Below, in pieces: positions 24,781-32,303 of a DNA stretch of 41,658 bases. The stretch covers positions 1 to 41,658 of the forward strand of contig CAJUIQ010000017.1 of assembly GCA_910586545.1 (NCBI GenBank). The letters are read 5' to 3'. The position numbers and the translations under genes are program-made. Below the pieces are notes generated by a model, which was not told the DNA's origin, searched no databases, and saw nothing but the letters and a program-made list of their open reading frames with translations. This DNA comes from an uncultured Eubacteriales bacterium. Its GTDB lineage: Bacteria; Bacillota; Clostridia; Oscillospirales; CAG-272. Within the stretch, counting starts at the first letter, position 1, and the number at the start of each line of letters is the position of its first letter.

Positions 24781-24809
24781 TTGACAAAAAAAGGGAGAGA
24801 TGCTATAAT
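24781..24809 (+). promoter_or_regulatory. Sigma-A promoter of the rpmG-secE-nusG operon
   Basis: TTGACA (24781-24786), 17-base spacer, TATAAT (24804-24809), a full consensus match. The leader of about 125 bases has CCTC/GAGG followed by a nine-T run near 24840 and a CGGGC/GCCCG hairpin at 24904-24918. Confidence 0.92.
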
Positions 24810-24940
24810 ATTTTTACCTCTGGTTGAGGGTTCTTTTTTTGTACGTTTTTCTGTGCAAAAAAGCAGTCCCAGGAGGGAGGTACTGGCTAAAAGCCAAATT
24901 TTACGGGCGATATGCCCGAATCCACAGGGAGGTGCCGAAA

Positions 24941-25090
24941 ATGAGAGTAAAGATCACTCTCGCATGCAGCGAGTGCAAACAGCGGAATTATGACACAAAG
25001 AAAAACAAAAAAAATGATCCGGACAGACTTGAAATGAATAAGTACTGCCGCTTCTGCCGCAAGCACACTCTGCACAAAGAAACAAAATAA
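24941..25090 (+). CDS. rpmG: 50S ribosomal protein L33
   Basis: A 49-residue L33, read from ATG at 24941 with AGGGAGGTGCCGAAA before it. The sequence starts MRVKITLACSECKQRNY and ends RFCRKHTLHKETK. Both CxxC pairs are present (CSEC, CRFC), so this is the zinc-binding form. A longer frame back to 24824 exists but would begin inside the leader just after the promoter. It is the first gene of the rpmG-secE-nusG group, the usual order in Firmicutes. Confidence 0.97.
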   Translation: MRVKITLACSECKQRNYDTKKNKKNDPDRLEMNKYCRFCRKHTLHKETK

Positions 25091-25102
25091 AGGAGTAAAG
25101 CA

Positions 25103-25387
25103 ATGGCTGAAAATGAAAAAAAAGATGCCGGCTTAGAGGGAGCAAAGCCTGAGAAATCCGCAAAGTCCCAAAAAGCGAAAAGCAAAAAGCCCGCGCTCCA
25201 CTCCCGTATTGCCGCATGGTTTCGCAGCGTAAAAGCGGAAATGAAAAAAATCGTGTGGGCGTCTTTCAAAACTGTGCGCTCCAACACCCTTATGGTAGCG
25301 GTTGTCGTAATTATTTTTGCCGCCGCTATCGGAATCGTAGACTTGATCTTCTCTAAGTTCATCTACATTCTGGGTATACTGATCTGA
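25103..25387 (+). CDS. secE: Preprotein translocase subunit SecE
   Basis: A 94-residue SecE with a charged Lys/Glu-rich N-terminal 40 residues, the amphipathic RSVKAEMKKIVWAS motif and a single membrane helix (LMVAVVVIIFAAAIGIVDLIF). It stabilises SecY in the membrane channel. AAAGGAGTAAAGCA precedes the ATG. It lies 12 bases after rpmG and 13 bases before nusG. Confidence 0.95.
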   Translation: MAENEKKDAGLEGAKPEKSAKSQKAKSKKPALHSRIAAWFRSVKAEMKKIVWASFKTVRSNTLMVAVVVIIFAAAIGIVDLIFSKFIYILGILI

Positions 25388-25400
25388 CGGGGCACGCAAA

Positions 25401-25949
25401 ATGAGCGATATTAACGAAATGAATGCCGGCATGCGCTGGTACGTAGCCCACACCTATTCCGGATACGAGAATAAGGTGAAAGCAAATCTGGAAAAGATTG
25501 TAGAAAACCGAGGCATGCAGGAGATGATTACAGACGTCCGCATCCCCGTAGAAATCGTCAGTGAAGGCGACGGCGACGACGCCGTACAATCTGAATCTAA
25601 AGTTTTACCGGCTTATGTCCTGATCAAAATGATTATGTGTGATGAAAGCTGGCATATTGTGCGCGGTATCCGCGGAGTCACAGGTTTTGTTGGTCCTGGA
25701 TCCAAACCGGTTCCCCTTACGGATGAAGAGGTGGAATCCTTGCTGGGCGAGGATATGCACGTTACCGCAAAGGCGGCCTTCACAGTAGGCGATATGGTCG
25801 AGATTATCGGCGGTATCTTTACCGGCTACAGCGGACAGCTTTCCGAAATTTCCGCCGATGGAAGCGAAGTTACTGTAATCGTTTCCACAGTGGGACGGGA
25901 CATGCCTATTAAAGCATCTGTAAACGAAATCCGACGCAGTGCACAGTGA
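25401..25949 (+). CDS. nusG: Transcription termination/antitermination protein NusG
   Basis: A 182-residue NusG. The N-terminal NGN domain shows RWYVAHTYSGYENKVKANLE, which binds the RNA polymerase clamp. The C-terminal KOW domain has VGDMVEIIGGIFTGYSGQL. Its stop is followed by a leader of 121 bases before rplK. The ribosome binding site is weak (GGGGCACGCAAA), which suggests translation is partly coupled to secE. Confidence 0.97.
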   Translation: MSDINEMNAGMRWYVAHTYSGYENKVKANLEKIVENRGMQEMITDVRIPVEIVSEGDGDDAVQSESKVLPAYVLIKMIMCDESWHIVRGIRGVTGFVGPGSKPVPLTDEEVESLLGEDMHVTAKAAFTVGDMVEIIGGIFTGYSGQLSEISADGSEVTVIVSTVGRDMPIKASVNEIRRSAQ

Positions 25950-25957
25950 ATCGGAAA

Positions 25958-25993
25958 TTTTGTACAGTATAAGGGAACAACTCTTTTGTACAG
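25958..25993 (+). repeat. Pair of 10-base direct repeats in the nusG-rplK leader
   Basis: TTTTGTACAG occurs at 25958-25967 and again at 25984-25993, a 26-base period. Function unknown; a short GCGCCCACGGGCG hairpin follows. Confidence 0.5.
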
Positions 25994-26010
25994 CGCCCAC
26001 GGGCGTATAT

Positions 26011-26052
26011 TGTGGGAGGGAGAAAATTTTGTAGTCTCCCGTCTAAACCACA
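26011..26052 (+). promoter_or_regulatory. Probable ribosomal protein L1 binding leader (L11 operon autoregulation)
   Basis: TGTGG (26011-26015) pairs with CCACA (26048-26052), and GGGAGA (26018-26023) with TCTCCC (26035-26040). The two helices are separated by an asymmetric loop, GA on one side and GTCTAAA on the other. That resembles the L1 site on 23S rRNA, which L11-operon leaders mimic so that free L1 can repress translation. The ribosome binding site of rplK (GGAGG) follows at once. Confidence 0.65.
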
Positions 26053-26070
26053 GATGGAGGTTTATAAATT

Positions 26071-26496
26071 ATGGCTAAAAAAATTATTGGCTACATTAAA
26101 CTGCAGCTTCCTGCAGGTAAAGCAACCCCGCAGCCCCCTGTTGGTCCTGCGCTGGGTGCATACGGCGTGGCAATCGCCAACTTCACCAAAGAATTTAACG
26201 AAAGAACAAAAAACGACATTGGCCTGATTATCCCTGTCGTTATCACTGTTTATGCAGACCGTTCCTTCTCTTTCATCACAAAAACACCTCCCGCACCTGT
26301 GTTGATTAAGAAGGCATGCGGAATCGAAACCGCTTCTGCTACTCCCAACAAAACAAAAGTAGCAACCATTACCAAAGACCAGATCAAGCAGATTGCTGAA
26401 ACCAAGATGCCCGACCTGAATGCAGGTTCTATCGAAGCAGCAATGCGCATGATTGCAGGCACCGCACGCTCTATGGGCGTTACAGTAGAGGAATAA
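26071..26496 (+). CDS. rplK: 50S ribosomal protein L11
   Basis: A 141-residue L11, full length. It shows KLQLPAGKATPQPPVGPALGAYGV at the N-terminus (read as LPAGKATPQPPVGPALG) and the C-terminal rRNA-binding domain ending GTARSMGVTVEE. It binds the GTPase-associated centre of 23S rRNA. GGAGG precedes the ATG at ten bases. It is followed at 15 bases by rplA. Confidence 0.98.
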   Translation: MAKKIIGYIKLQLPAGKATPQPPVGPALGAYGVAIANFTKEFNERTKNDIGLIIPVVITVYADRSFSFITKTPPAPVLIKKACGIETASATPNKTKVATITKDQIKQIAETKMPDLNAGSIEAAMRMIAGTARSMGVTVEE

Positions 26497-26511
26497 GGGA
26501 GGTAGCTGAAC

Positions 26512-27204
26512 ATGTTTAAGGGTAAAAAATATAAAGCAAGCGCAGCAATGATTGATCGCGCTAAAGCATATGATCCAGATGAAGCAATCAAGCTGGTATG
26601 CGAAACTTCCAAGGCAAAATTTGATGAAACCATTGAACTGCATATTCGTCTTGGCGTTGACTCCCGTCATGCTGACCAGCAGGTCAGAGGTGCTGTAGTG
26701 CTTCCTAACGGAACCGGTAAAACCGTACGCACACTGGTATTTGCCAAGGGCGACAATGCCAAGGCTGCTCAGGATGCTGGTGCGGATTATGTTGGTGACA
26801 CCGATTTAGTCGAAAAGATTCAGAAAGAAAACTGGTTTGAATTTGACGTTGTTATCGCGACACCCGATATGATGGGTACTATCGGTCGTTTGGGTAAAGT
26901 GCTCGGTCCTAAGGGCTTGATGCCGAACCCGAAGGCTGGTACTGTTACAATGGACGTAGCAAAAGCTGTTACAGAAGCAAAGGCTGGTAAAATTGAGTAC
27001 CGTCTGGATAAAACCAACATTATTCACTGTCCTATCGGCAAAGCTTCTTTTGGAAGCGAAAAGCTGCAGGAAAACTTTGAAACACTGATGGGTGCTGTAA
27101 TTAAAGCAAGACCCGCTGCTGCAAAAGGTCAGTATATTAAGAGCTGCGTTGTAGCTTCTACAATGGGTCCTGGCATTAAAGTGAATGCGGCTAAAATTGG
27201 CTAA
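26512..27204 (+). CDS. rplA: 50S ribosomal protein L1
   Basis: A 230-residue L1, full length. The family signature IATPDMMGTIGRLGKVLGPKGLMPNPK is present (read as MMGTIGRLGKVLGP and LMPNPK). It binds the L1 stalk of 23S rRNA and in many bacteria represses its own operon. A strong terminator follows at once, so rplJ and rplL, which usually come next, are not here. Confidence 0.98.
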   Translation: MFKGKKYKASAAMIDRAKAYDPDEAIKLVCETSKAKFDETIELHIRLGVDSRHADQQVRGAVVLPNGTGKTVRTLVFAKGDNAKAAQDAGADYVGDTDLVEKIQKENWFEFDVVIATPDMMGTIGRLGKVLGPKGLMPNPKAGTVTMDVAKAVTEAKAGKIEYRLDKTNIIHCPIGKASFGSEKLQENFETLMGAVIKARPAAAKGQYIKSCVVASTMGPGIKVNAAKIG

Positions 27205-27215
27205 TTGTTTTAATT

Positions 27216-27250
27216 AAAAAGACTGACAATATTGTCAGTCTTTTTTGTTT
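27216..27250 (+). terminator. Intrinsic terminator after rplA
   Basis: AAAAAGACTGACAAT is followed by its exact complement and TTTTTTGTTTTTTG. It ends the ribosomal transcript right after rplA. Confidence 0.93.
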
Positions 27251-27325
27251 TTTGATATATTTGTATGAATTCTCTATAATTTAAAATTATTTTATAATTT
27301 GTTTATTTAAATTACACAAAATCTA

Positions 27326-27354
27326 TGGACTTTTTCACTATACTGTGGTACAAT
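27326..27354 (+). promoter_or_regulatory. Promoter of hpf
   Basis: TGGACT, 17-base spacer, TACAAT, about 70 bases before the start. Confidence 0.6.
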
Positions 27355-27424
27355 ACAAATGTAGATAGGCGGAATGCCCGCCGGCAGCCCGCCTGCTGCA
27401 AATTCACAAAAAGGTGGGATATCC

Positions 27425-27955
27425 ATGAAAGTCACCATTAATGCGCGAAAAGTATCTGTCGACCAAGTACTGATCGATCATATTGAAAAAAAGCTTTCAA
27501 AATTTGACAAATACTTTCCAGGAGAAGCATCTGCTACTGTGAAGCTCTCCCGCATACGCGAAAATGAGCGTGTAGAAGTAACGATCCAGCAAGGGAGCCT
27601 TTTGTTCCGAGGCGAGGATGAAAACGATACATTTATGAATGCACTGGACTGCTGCATGGATGCAATTGAACGGCAGATTCGTAAAAATAAAACAAGGCTT
27701 ACGAAACGCATGCGGGAAAATATTCGTATTCCGGAGTATACGGAAGAAGATATTCCTTTGGATGAACCTGAAGATATTTTTCAAATTCGGCGCAAGTCCT
27801 TTGTATTTAAACCTATGACCCCGGAAGAGGCTATTTTGCAGATGAATCTGCTGGCGCACACTTTCTTTGTATTTAATAATATGGACACAGGAGACATCTG
27901 TGTTGTATACAAACGTAAAGACGGCAATTACGGCATGATCGAGCCGGAAAAGTAA
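27425..27955 (+). CDS. hpf: Long-form ribosome hibernation promoting factor
   Basis: A 176-residue long HPF. The N-terminal half (MKVTINARKVSVDQVLIDH, then KKLSKFDKYF) is the RaiA/HPF fold that blocks the decoding site. The C-terminal domain (FKPMTPEEAILQMNLLAHTFFVFNN) dimerises to join two 70S ribosomes into 100S particles in stationary phase. The ATG at 27425 has AAAGGTGGGATATCC before it; the longer frame back to 27374 is untenable. It is a single gene with promoter and terminator. Confidence 0.95.
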   Translation: MKVTINARKVSVDQVLIDHIEKKLSKFDKYFPGEASATVKLSRIRENERVEVTIQQGSLLFRGEDENDTFMNALDCCMDAIERQIRKNKTRLTKRMRENIRIPEYTEEDIPLDEPEDIFQIRRKSFVFKPMTPEEAILQMNLLAHTFFVFNNMDTGDICVVYKRKDGNYGMIEPEK

Positions 27956-27975
27956 CTCCAAATAATATTTCCCCT

Positions 27976-28002
27976 AAAAGGAAGCGTTTCGCTTCCTTTT
28001 TT
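27976..28002 (+). terminator. Terminator of hpf
   Basis: AAAAGGAAGC, loop GTTTC, GCTTCCTTTT, then TT. Confidence 0.88.
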
Positions 28003-28058
28003 GTAGTATTTTCTGGGAAAATGTTTACTGAAAAGTAACAAAAAACCAGTAAAAATCA

Positions 28059-28087
28059 TTTACAAGAACTTCTGTTTCATGTATAAT
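28059..28087 (+). promoter_or_regulatory. Sigma-A promoter of the prpC-prkC-rsgA operon
   Basis: TTTACA (28059-28064), 17-base spacer, TATAAT (28082-28087). Confidence 0.83.
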
Positions 28088-28141
28088 AGTTTTATATAAC
28101 ATTTATAAAGGCGGAGAGGTTGTACCGAAAGGGGGCATAAT

Positions 28142-28960
28142 ATGCTGTGCTGCGGTCGTACAGACATCGGGAAAAAAAGAACTGTCAATCAGGACAGTTT
28201 TATGTGTGACAGCTTTAGTAACGGAATGCAGCTAGCTGTTGTATGCGACGGAATGGGTGGCGCTGCCGGGGGCGGCATCGCCAGCAGTATCGCCTGCGGT
28301 GTTTTCTTAGAGTCTATTGGAGACTTTGCCCAATCTTTTGGTACTCGAGAAGTTTTGACCCATACCGATGAGCGTCTCATCAAAAATGCTATGACAGAAG
28401 CTATAGACGCAGCAAACGCTGCCGTGTTTGACCGCTCCGGTTCACAGGATGATCTGCGGGGTATGGGAACTACTTTAGTGGCCACGCTAGCCTACTGCAA
28501 TATGCTTTTTACAATTAATGTAGGCGATAGCAGAATGTATCTGATCACAAATGGAGTGCCGGAGCAAATCACCCACGATCATTCTTATGTACAGTATCTG
28601 GTAGACATGGGCAAAATGACGCAGCAGGAAGCCAGAAAATCTGTAAACAGAAATATTATTACCCGGGCTGTAGGTACAGACAATACAGTAGAAGCAGATA
28701 TCTACGTGACACGAATTCCGGCAAAAAATATTACAGACAAAATCGAAAATAGTGACGAAATGGCTGATCAATATGTCGCGCTGCTCTGCTCTGACGGACT
28801 TACCAACCACGTTACACCAGAAGAAATCGCCAATGCTATGCAAGACATTGGGTCGATTGAAACCAGCCGCGCTCTCGGGAAAGTGGCAGAAAAACTGATT
28901 GATATGGCAAATGCTGCCGGTGGAGCAGACAATATTACAGCAGTGCTTATGACATTGTGA
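28142..28960 (+). CDS. prpC: PP2C-family Ser/Thr protein phosphatase
   Basis: A 272-residue PP2C phosphatase with all metal-binding motifs: VNQDSF, VCDGMGGAAGG, MGTTLVATL, NVGDSRMYL, LLCSDGLTNHV and GGADNITAVL. It is the partner that reverses the kinase encoded next. Both act on cell wall and translation targets in Firmicutes. AAAGGGGGCATAAT precedes the ATG. A stretch of about 15 residues (KNITDKIENSDEMAD) is somewhat longer than usual before the last metal motif. Confidence 0.95.
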   Translation: MLCCGRTDIGKKRTVNQDSFMCDSFSNGMQLAVVCDGMGGAAGGGIASSIACGVFLESIGDFAQSFGTREVLTHTDERLIKNAMTEAIDAANAAVFDRSGSQDDLRGMGTTLVATLAYCNMLFTINVGDSRMYLITNGVPEQITHDHSYVQYLVDMGKMTQQEARKSVNRNIITRAVGTDNTVEADIYVTRIPAKNITDKIENSDEMADQYVALLCSDGLTNHVTPEEIANAMQDIGSIETSRALGKVAEKLIDMANAAGGADNITAVLMTL

Positions 28961-29011
28961 TACCGTCTCTGTCTGATTCCTTATATAAAATACCCCAAAA
29001 TGGAGGCCGGT

Positions 29012-30922
29012 ATGGAAGCATATGAAAAGTTTGTAGGCGCCGTTATTGATGGCCGCTATAAAATAGATAAAATTATCGGCGTAGGCGGAATGGCTGTAGT
29101 ATACCGCGCCTATGACGGACTGATGAAACGGACTGTTGCAGTTAAAATGCTGAAGGATGAAATCGCAAATGACGAAGAATCCGTACGTCGTTTCATTAAT
29201 GAGTCTAAAGCCGTTGCTATGATGTCTCATCCCAATATCGTCAACATTTATGATGTAAGCGTACGGGAAGATTTAAAATATATCGTTATGGAATATGTAG
29301 AGGGAATCACCCTCAAAAACTACATGACCAAACGTGGTGCCCTGACCCTTCGGGAAATCATCAGCTATACAGAACAGATCCTTACAGCGCTTCGCCATGC
29401 CCACAGCAAAGGTATTGTACATCGAGATATCAAGCCGCAAAATATTATGCTGCTGAAGGACGGGATCGTAAAAGTAACAGACTTTGGCATTGCCAAACTT
29501 CCCAATGCAGAAACGGTTACGCTGACAGACAAGGCAATCGGAACCGTTTACTATATTAGTCCGGAACAGGCCAGCGGTCAAGAAATCGACCAGCGCAGTG
29601 ATCTCTATTCCCTTGGGGTGATGATGTACGAGATGGCTACAGGGGTTCTTCCCTTTACCGCAGACAGTCCTGTATCTGTGGCAATGATGCAGATAAACGA
29701 TATCGCAAAACCGCTTCTTGAGCTTAATTCTAATATACCCAAAGGCTTGGAACAGATTATTGGAATCGCTATGGAAAAAGATCCGGCATATCGTTATCAG
29801 AACGCTGAGGATATGCTCCGACAAATTCGTCGTTTGAAAGAAAACCCGAATGTAATCTTTCGTATACCCAAACGGCGCGAGGAAGACGGAGAAGAAGGCA
29901 AAAGCGGCCTCGCCCTACTGTTTAGTGGATGTCCGATTTTTCCTGTCATTGCCGCTGTCGCTCTTTCCTTTTTTATCTTGCTTACAATCAGTGCGGCGTA
30001 TATTCTAAATCGCGTAGTAGACGCCACATCTAAGTCCACCGGCACCACTATTACTGTAGATAATTTTGTGGGATCCTATTATACCAGTCAGTTAGAAGCT
30101 TGGTTTGCCAGTTCAGATGTCTACGATCTGACGGTGGAATATGCTTACACAGAAGGATACGATCCAGGTCAAATCATTGAACAGCACCCGGAAGCGGATT
30201 CCTCTCGAAAGGTTGTCCGTGGTGAACAGTATTGCGAAATCACTCTAACCGTGTGCCGCGGGATGCGGGAAATTGATATTCCAAGCCTCGCAGGACTGGA
30301 TTACCGAGAAGCAAAGCAAAAACTAAAGCAGGCCGATCTTTTATATCAGACAGAATATATTCAGGACGATATATATATGTCTGGGCAGGTTGTACGAACA
30401 TCCCCCGACTATGGAGAAAAAATCAACACGGGAGAAACCGTGACCGTTTATATAAGCGCTGGTCCTAAAGACGGAGAAATTGAAGTGCCTGACTTTACCG
30501 GAATGACAGAAAAAGAGGCGCTGTCCGAATTGGTTGCGCTGTCTCTTCGTCCAGGCAAAATTACCTACGTGGCCGATAAAGCACAGCGAGGCACAATTAT
30601 TGCCCAATCCGACGCCAAAGACAGCCGGGTATCTCCTTCCACCAAAATCAATTTGACGGTGAGCGGGGGAGCGGATTTTGATCCGGATAATCCGGATAAA
30701 GACCCGGCAGAGACCACCAAACCAGAAGATACCAAACCACCGGAAACAACTGCGGAGACCACAGGACCGGTAACGTCAGATACTAAGCAGGATACTACCG
30801 GTGATACAACTGATCCGGATAATGCAGATACTACAGGCACAGATGATTCCACTAACGAGTCCGATACTTCGGACTCTAAAAAGTGGGATTGGAATGATTT
30901 TATGCCTGCGGGAAGGAATTAA
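29012..30922 (+). CDS. prkC: PASTA-domain Ser/Thr protein kinase
   Basis: A 636-residue membrane kinase. The cytoplasmic kinase domain (about 8-265) has the glycine loop GVGGMAVVY, Lys45 in VAVKML, HRDIKPQN with catalytic Asp139, DFG at 157 and the GTVYYISPEQ activation segment. One membrane helix lies at about 309-332. Three PASTA domains outside (about 345-420, 421-490, 492-560) sense muropeptides or lipid II. A Thr/Asp/Pro-rich tail of 70 residues follows (TTKPEDTKPPETT) and could reach through the wall. The ATG at 29012 has GGAGG five bases before it; the ATG at 29000 overlaps that site. It is second in the prpC operon. Confidence 0.96.
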   Translation: MEAYEKFVGAVIDGRYKIDKIIGVGGMAVVYRAYDGLMKRTVAVKMLKDEIANDEESVRRFINESKAVAMMSHPNIVNIYDVSVREDLKYIVMEYVEGITLKNYMTKRGALTLREIISYTEQILTALRHAHSKGIVHRDIKPQNIMLLKDGIVKVTDFGIAKLPNAETVTLTDKAIGTVYYISPEQASGQEIDQRSDLYSLGVMMYEMATGVLPFTADSPVSVAMMQINDIAKPLLELNSNIPKGLEQIIGIAMEKDPAYRYQNAEDMLRQIRRLKENPNVIFRIPKRREEDGEEGKSGLALLFSGCPIFPVIAAVALSFFILLTISAAYILNRVVDATSKSTGTTITVDNFVGSYYTSQLEAWFASSDVYDLTVEYAYTEGYDPGQIIEQHPEADSSRKVVRGEQYCEITLTVCRGMREIDIPSLAGLDYREAKQKLKQADLLYQTEYIQDDIYMSGQVVRTSPDYGEKINTGETVTVYISAGPKDGEIEVPDFTGMTEKEALSELVALSLRPGKITYVADKAQRGTIIAQSDAKDSRVSPSTKINLTVSGGADFDPDNPDKDPAETTKPEDTKPPETTAETTGPVTSDTKQDTTGDTTDPDNADTTGTDDSTNESDTSDSKKWDWNDFMPAGRN

Positions 30923-30939
30923 AAATTAACGGAGAGCGT

Positions 30940-31896
30940 ATGACAGAAGAGATACGAGGCATTATTCTAAAAGGCGTGGGCGGGCTCTATGGAGTCCGCC
31001 CTGATCGTATGCAAAGCACAAATGCCCAGGATTTAATTTTATGCAACGCCAGAGGACTATTCCGTCACGAGAGTATCACTCCTTTGCCCGGAGATGAGGT
31101 TTTGCTCCAGAAGGTAGAAGACACATATGTAATACAGCGTATTCTGACCCGCCGCAACAGCTTGATTCGCCCTGCCCTTGCAAACTTATCACACCTGTTT
31201 GTAGTGCTCCCTGCCGCTAATCCAAAACCAGATTTGCTGATGGCAGATAAGTTAATCAGCGCAGCGGAAGATAAAGAAATTAACCCAGTGATTATCATTA
31301 ACAAAATAGATATGAGTTGTGAAAGCGCAGCAGAAATCACGAAAGTATATACAACCGGCGGATTTACTGTATTCCCTCTAAGCTGTGCAACAGGAGAGGG
31401 AGTGGATGCCCTACATCAATACATTGCAGAAGAATCCTCTAGCGGGAGAATGACAGCCGCTTTTTCCGGTGTATCCGGAGCCGGCAAATCGACTCTTATG
31501 AGCGTCTTATTTCCCAATCTGCAATTAAAAACAGGAGAGATCAGTCGAAAAATTAAACGTGGCAGGCATACGACTCGCCATGCGGAGTTATATCCGGTAG
31601 AGCGTGAAGGAACCTGCTGCTATATTGCAGATACGCCAGGCTTTTCCATGTTGGATTTTGCCCGCTATCATTCTATTACACCAGAAGACTTGCCGTATAC
31701 TTTTCGTGAGTTTGTACCGTGTATCGGAACCTGCCGTTATACCAAATGTACGCACACGAAAGAAGAAGGCTGCGCCGTATTAGAAAAGATGGCCGCAGGA
31801 GAGCTTTCTCCTCTGCGACATGCGCACTACTGCTCTATTTTAGAAGAGATCAAAAAAAATCCCCCTTGGAAACGGGAACAAAGCGAACGCAAATGA
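30940..31896 (+). CDS. rsgA: Ribosome small subunit-dependent GTPase A
   Basis: A 318-residue circularly permuted GTPase. An N-terminal OB fold (residues 1-70) is followed by G4 (IIINKIDMS), G1 (GVSGAGKST) and G3 (DTPGFSML) in permuted order. A C-terminal zinc site (CIGTCRYTKCTHTKEEGCAV) closes the protein. It helps mature the 30S subunit, and is a known target of PrkC in Bacillus. GGAGAGCGT precedes the ATG. It lies 17 bases after prkC in the same operon. Confidence 0.96.
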   Translation: MTEEIRGIILKGVGGLYGVRPDRMQSTNAQDLILCNARGLFRHESITPLPGDEVLLQKVEDTYVIQRILTRRNSLIRPALANLSHLFVVLPAANPKPDLLMADKLISAAEDKEINPVIIINKIDMSCESAAEITKVYTTGGFTVFPLSCATGEGVDALHQYIAEESSSGRMTAAFSGVSGAGKSTLMSVLFPNLQLKTGEISRKIKRGRHTTRHAELYPVEREGTCCYIADTPGFSMLDFARYHSITPEDLPYTFREFVPCIGTCRYTKCTHTKEEGCAVLEKMAAGELSPLRHAHYCSILEEIKKNPPWKREQSERK

Positions 31897-31904
31897 CTTT
31901 GCCG

Positions 31905-31912
31905 CATATACT
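31905..31912 (+). promoter_or_regulatory. Candidate sigma-E -10 element of spoVM
   Basis: CATATACT is an exact match to the sigma-E -10 consensus CATAYAHT. It lies between rsgA and spoVM, 56 bases before the spoVM start. The expected -35 position (about 31884-31891) falls inside the rsgA end and fits poorly. spoVM is a sigma-E gene in Bacillus. Confidence 0.4.
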
Positions 31913-31967
31913 TTGAATAAAGATATTTGCCGAAGCTTCACATCTTCGGAGAAAGGCATGGAAGAGG

Positions 31968-32045
31968 ATGAGAATCACCGTAATACGTTCGCCGCGTTTT
32001 CTTGTGCCGATTTTGCGGCGGCTTTTTGGACTGCATCGCAGGTAA
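31968..32045 (+). CDS. spoVM: Stage V sporulation protein M (25 residues)
   Basis: A tiny frame of 25 codons plus TAA. It begins MRITVIRSPRF and ends RLFGLHRR. Position by position it matches the Bacillus 26-residue SpoVM: Ile6, Pro9, Phe11, Leu12, Ile15, Arg17 and Gly21 are the same, and residues 2, 7 and 10 are conserved basic. SpoVM is an amphipathic helix that sits on the convex forespore membrane and anchors SpoIVA, the partner of SipL (see the gene at 12559). Pro14 replaces a Gly. Gene order prkC-rsgA-...-spoVM is as in Bacillus. The purine-rich GGAAGAGG abuts the ATG, and AAAGG lies eleven bases upstream. A terminator follows. Confidence 0.88.
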   Translation: MRITVIRSPRFLVPILRRLFGLHRR

Positions 32046-32062
32046 GGATACATAAAAAGATG

Positions 32063-32090
32063 AAAAGGGACAGCGAGTCCCTTTTCTTTT
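32063..32090 (+). terminator. Terminator after spoVM
   Basis: AAAAGGGAC, loop AGCGA, GTCCCTTTT, then CTTTTT. It ends the prpC-prkC-rsgA-spoVM region. Confidence 0.9.
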
Positions 32091-32126
32091 TACAGCTTTA
32101 ATTTTATAATAAAAATATCCGCATCC

Positions 32127-32165
32127 AAAAAGAAAACGCACCTTCTTGAGGTACGTTTTCTTTTT
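32127..32165 (-). terminator. Terminator downstream of tRNA-Thr
   Basis: On the minus strand AAAAAGAAAACG pairs with CGTTTTCTTTTT through a stem containing ACCT/AGGT, followed by T-rich sequence. It stands about 18 bases past the 3' end of the tRNA. Confidence 0.8.
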
Positions 32166-32182
32166 TAACGGTAAGGATCCGT

Positions 32183-32257
32183 TGGAGCTACTGGTCGGAT
32201 TTGAACCGACGACCTGCTCATTACGAGTGAGCTGCTCTACCCCTGAGCCACAGTAGC
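32183..32257 (-). tRNA. tRNA-Thr (anticodon CGT)
   Basis: The cloverleaf is complete. Acceptor stem GCTACTG pairs with CAGTAGC. The D arm is GGCTCAGGGGTAGAGC. The anticodon stem GCTCA/TGAGC holds loop CTCGTAA with anticodon CGT at positions 34-36, reading ACG threonine codons. The T arm is GTCGG-TTCAAAT-CCGAC. Discriminator T and CCA are encoded (32183-32186). Length is 72 bases plus CCA. Confidence 0.96.
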
Positions 32258-32303
32258 ATTTATAATCCCGGGATGAGATGCATATATCTCATCCCGGTTG
32301 TTT

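Noticed and set aside
24824..24940. N-terminal extension of L33
   Set aside because: The extra 39 residues would start next to the promoter and precede a clear ribosome site for the normal 49-residue protein.
31913..32101. A 62-codon frame overlapping the spoVM region
   Set aside because: It begins at a non-ATG codon without a good ribosome site, and runs through the spoVM terminator hairpin. The spoVM frame explains the region better.
32127..32165. Second terminator for the plus-strand spoVM transcript
   Set aside because: It could act on both strands, but the hairpin at 32063-32090 already serves spoVM. Its position right after the tRNA 3' end fits the minus strand.
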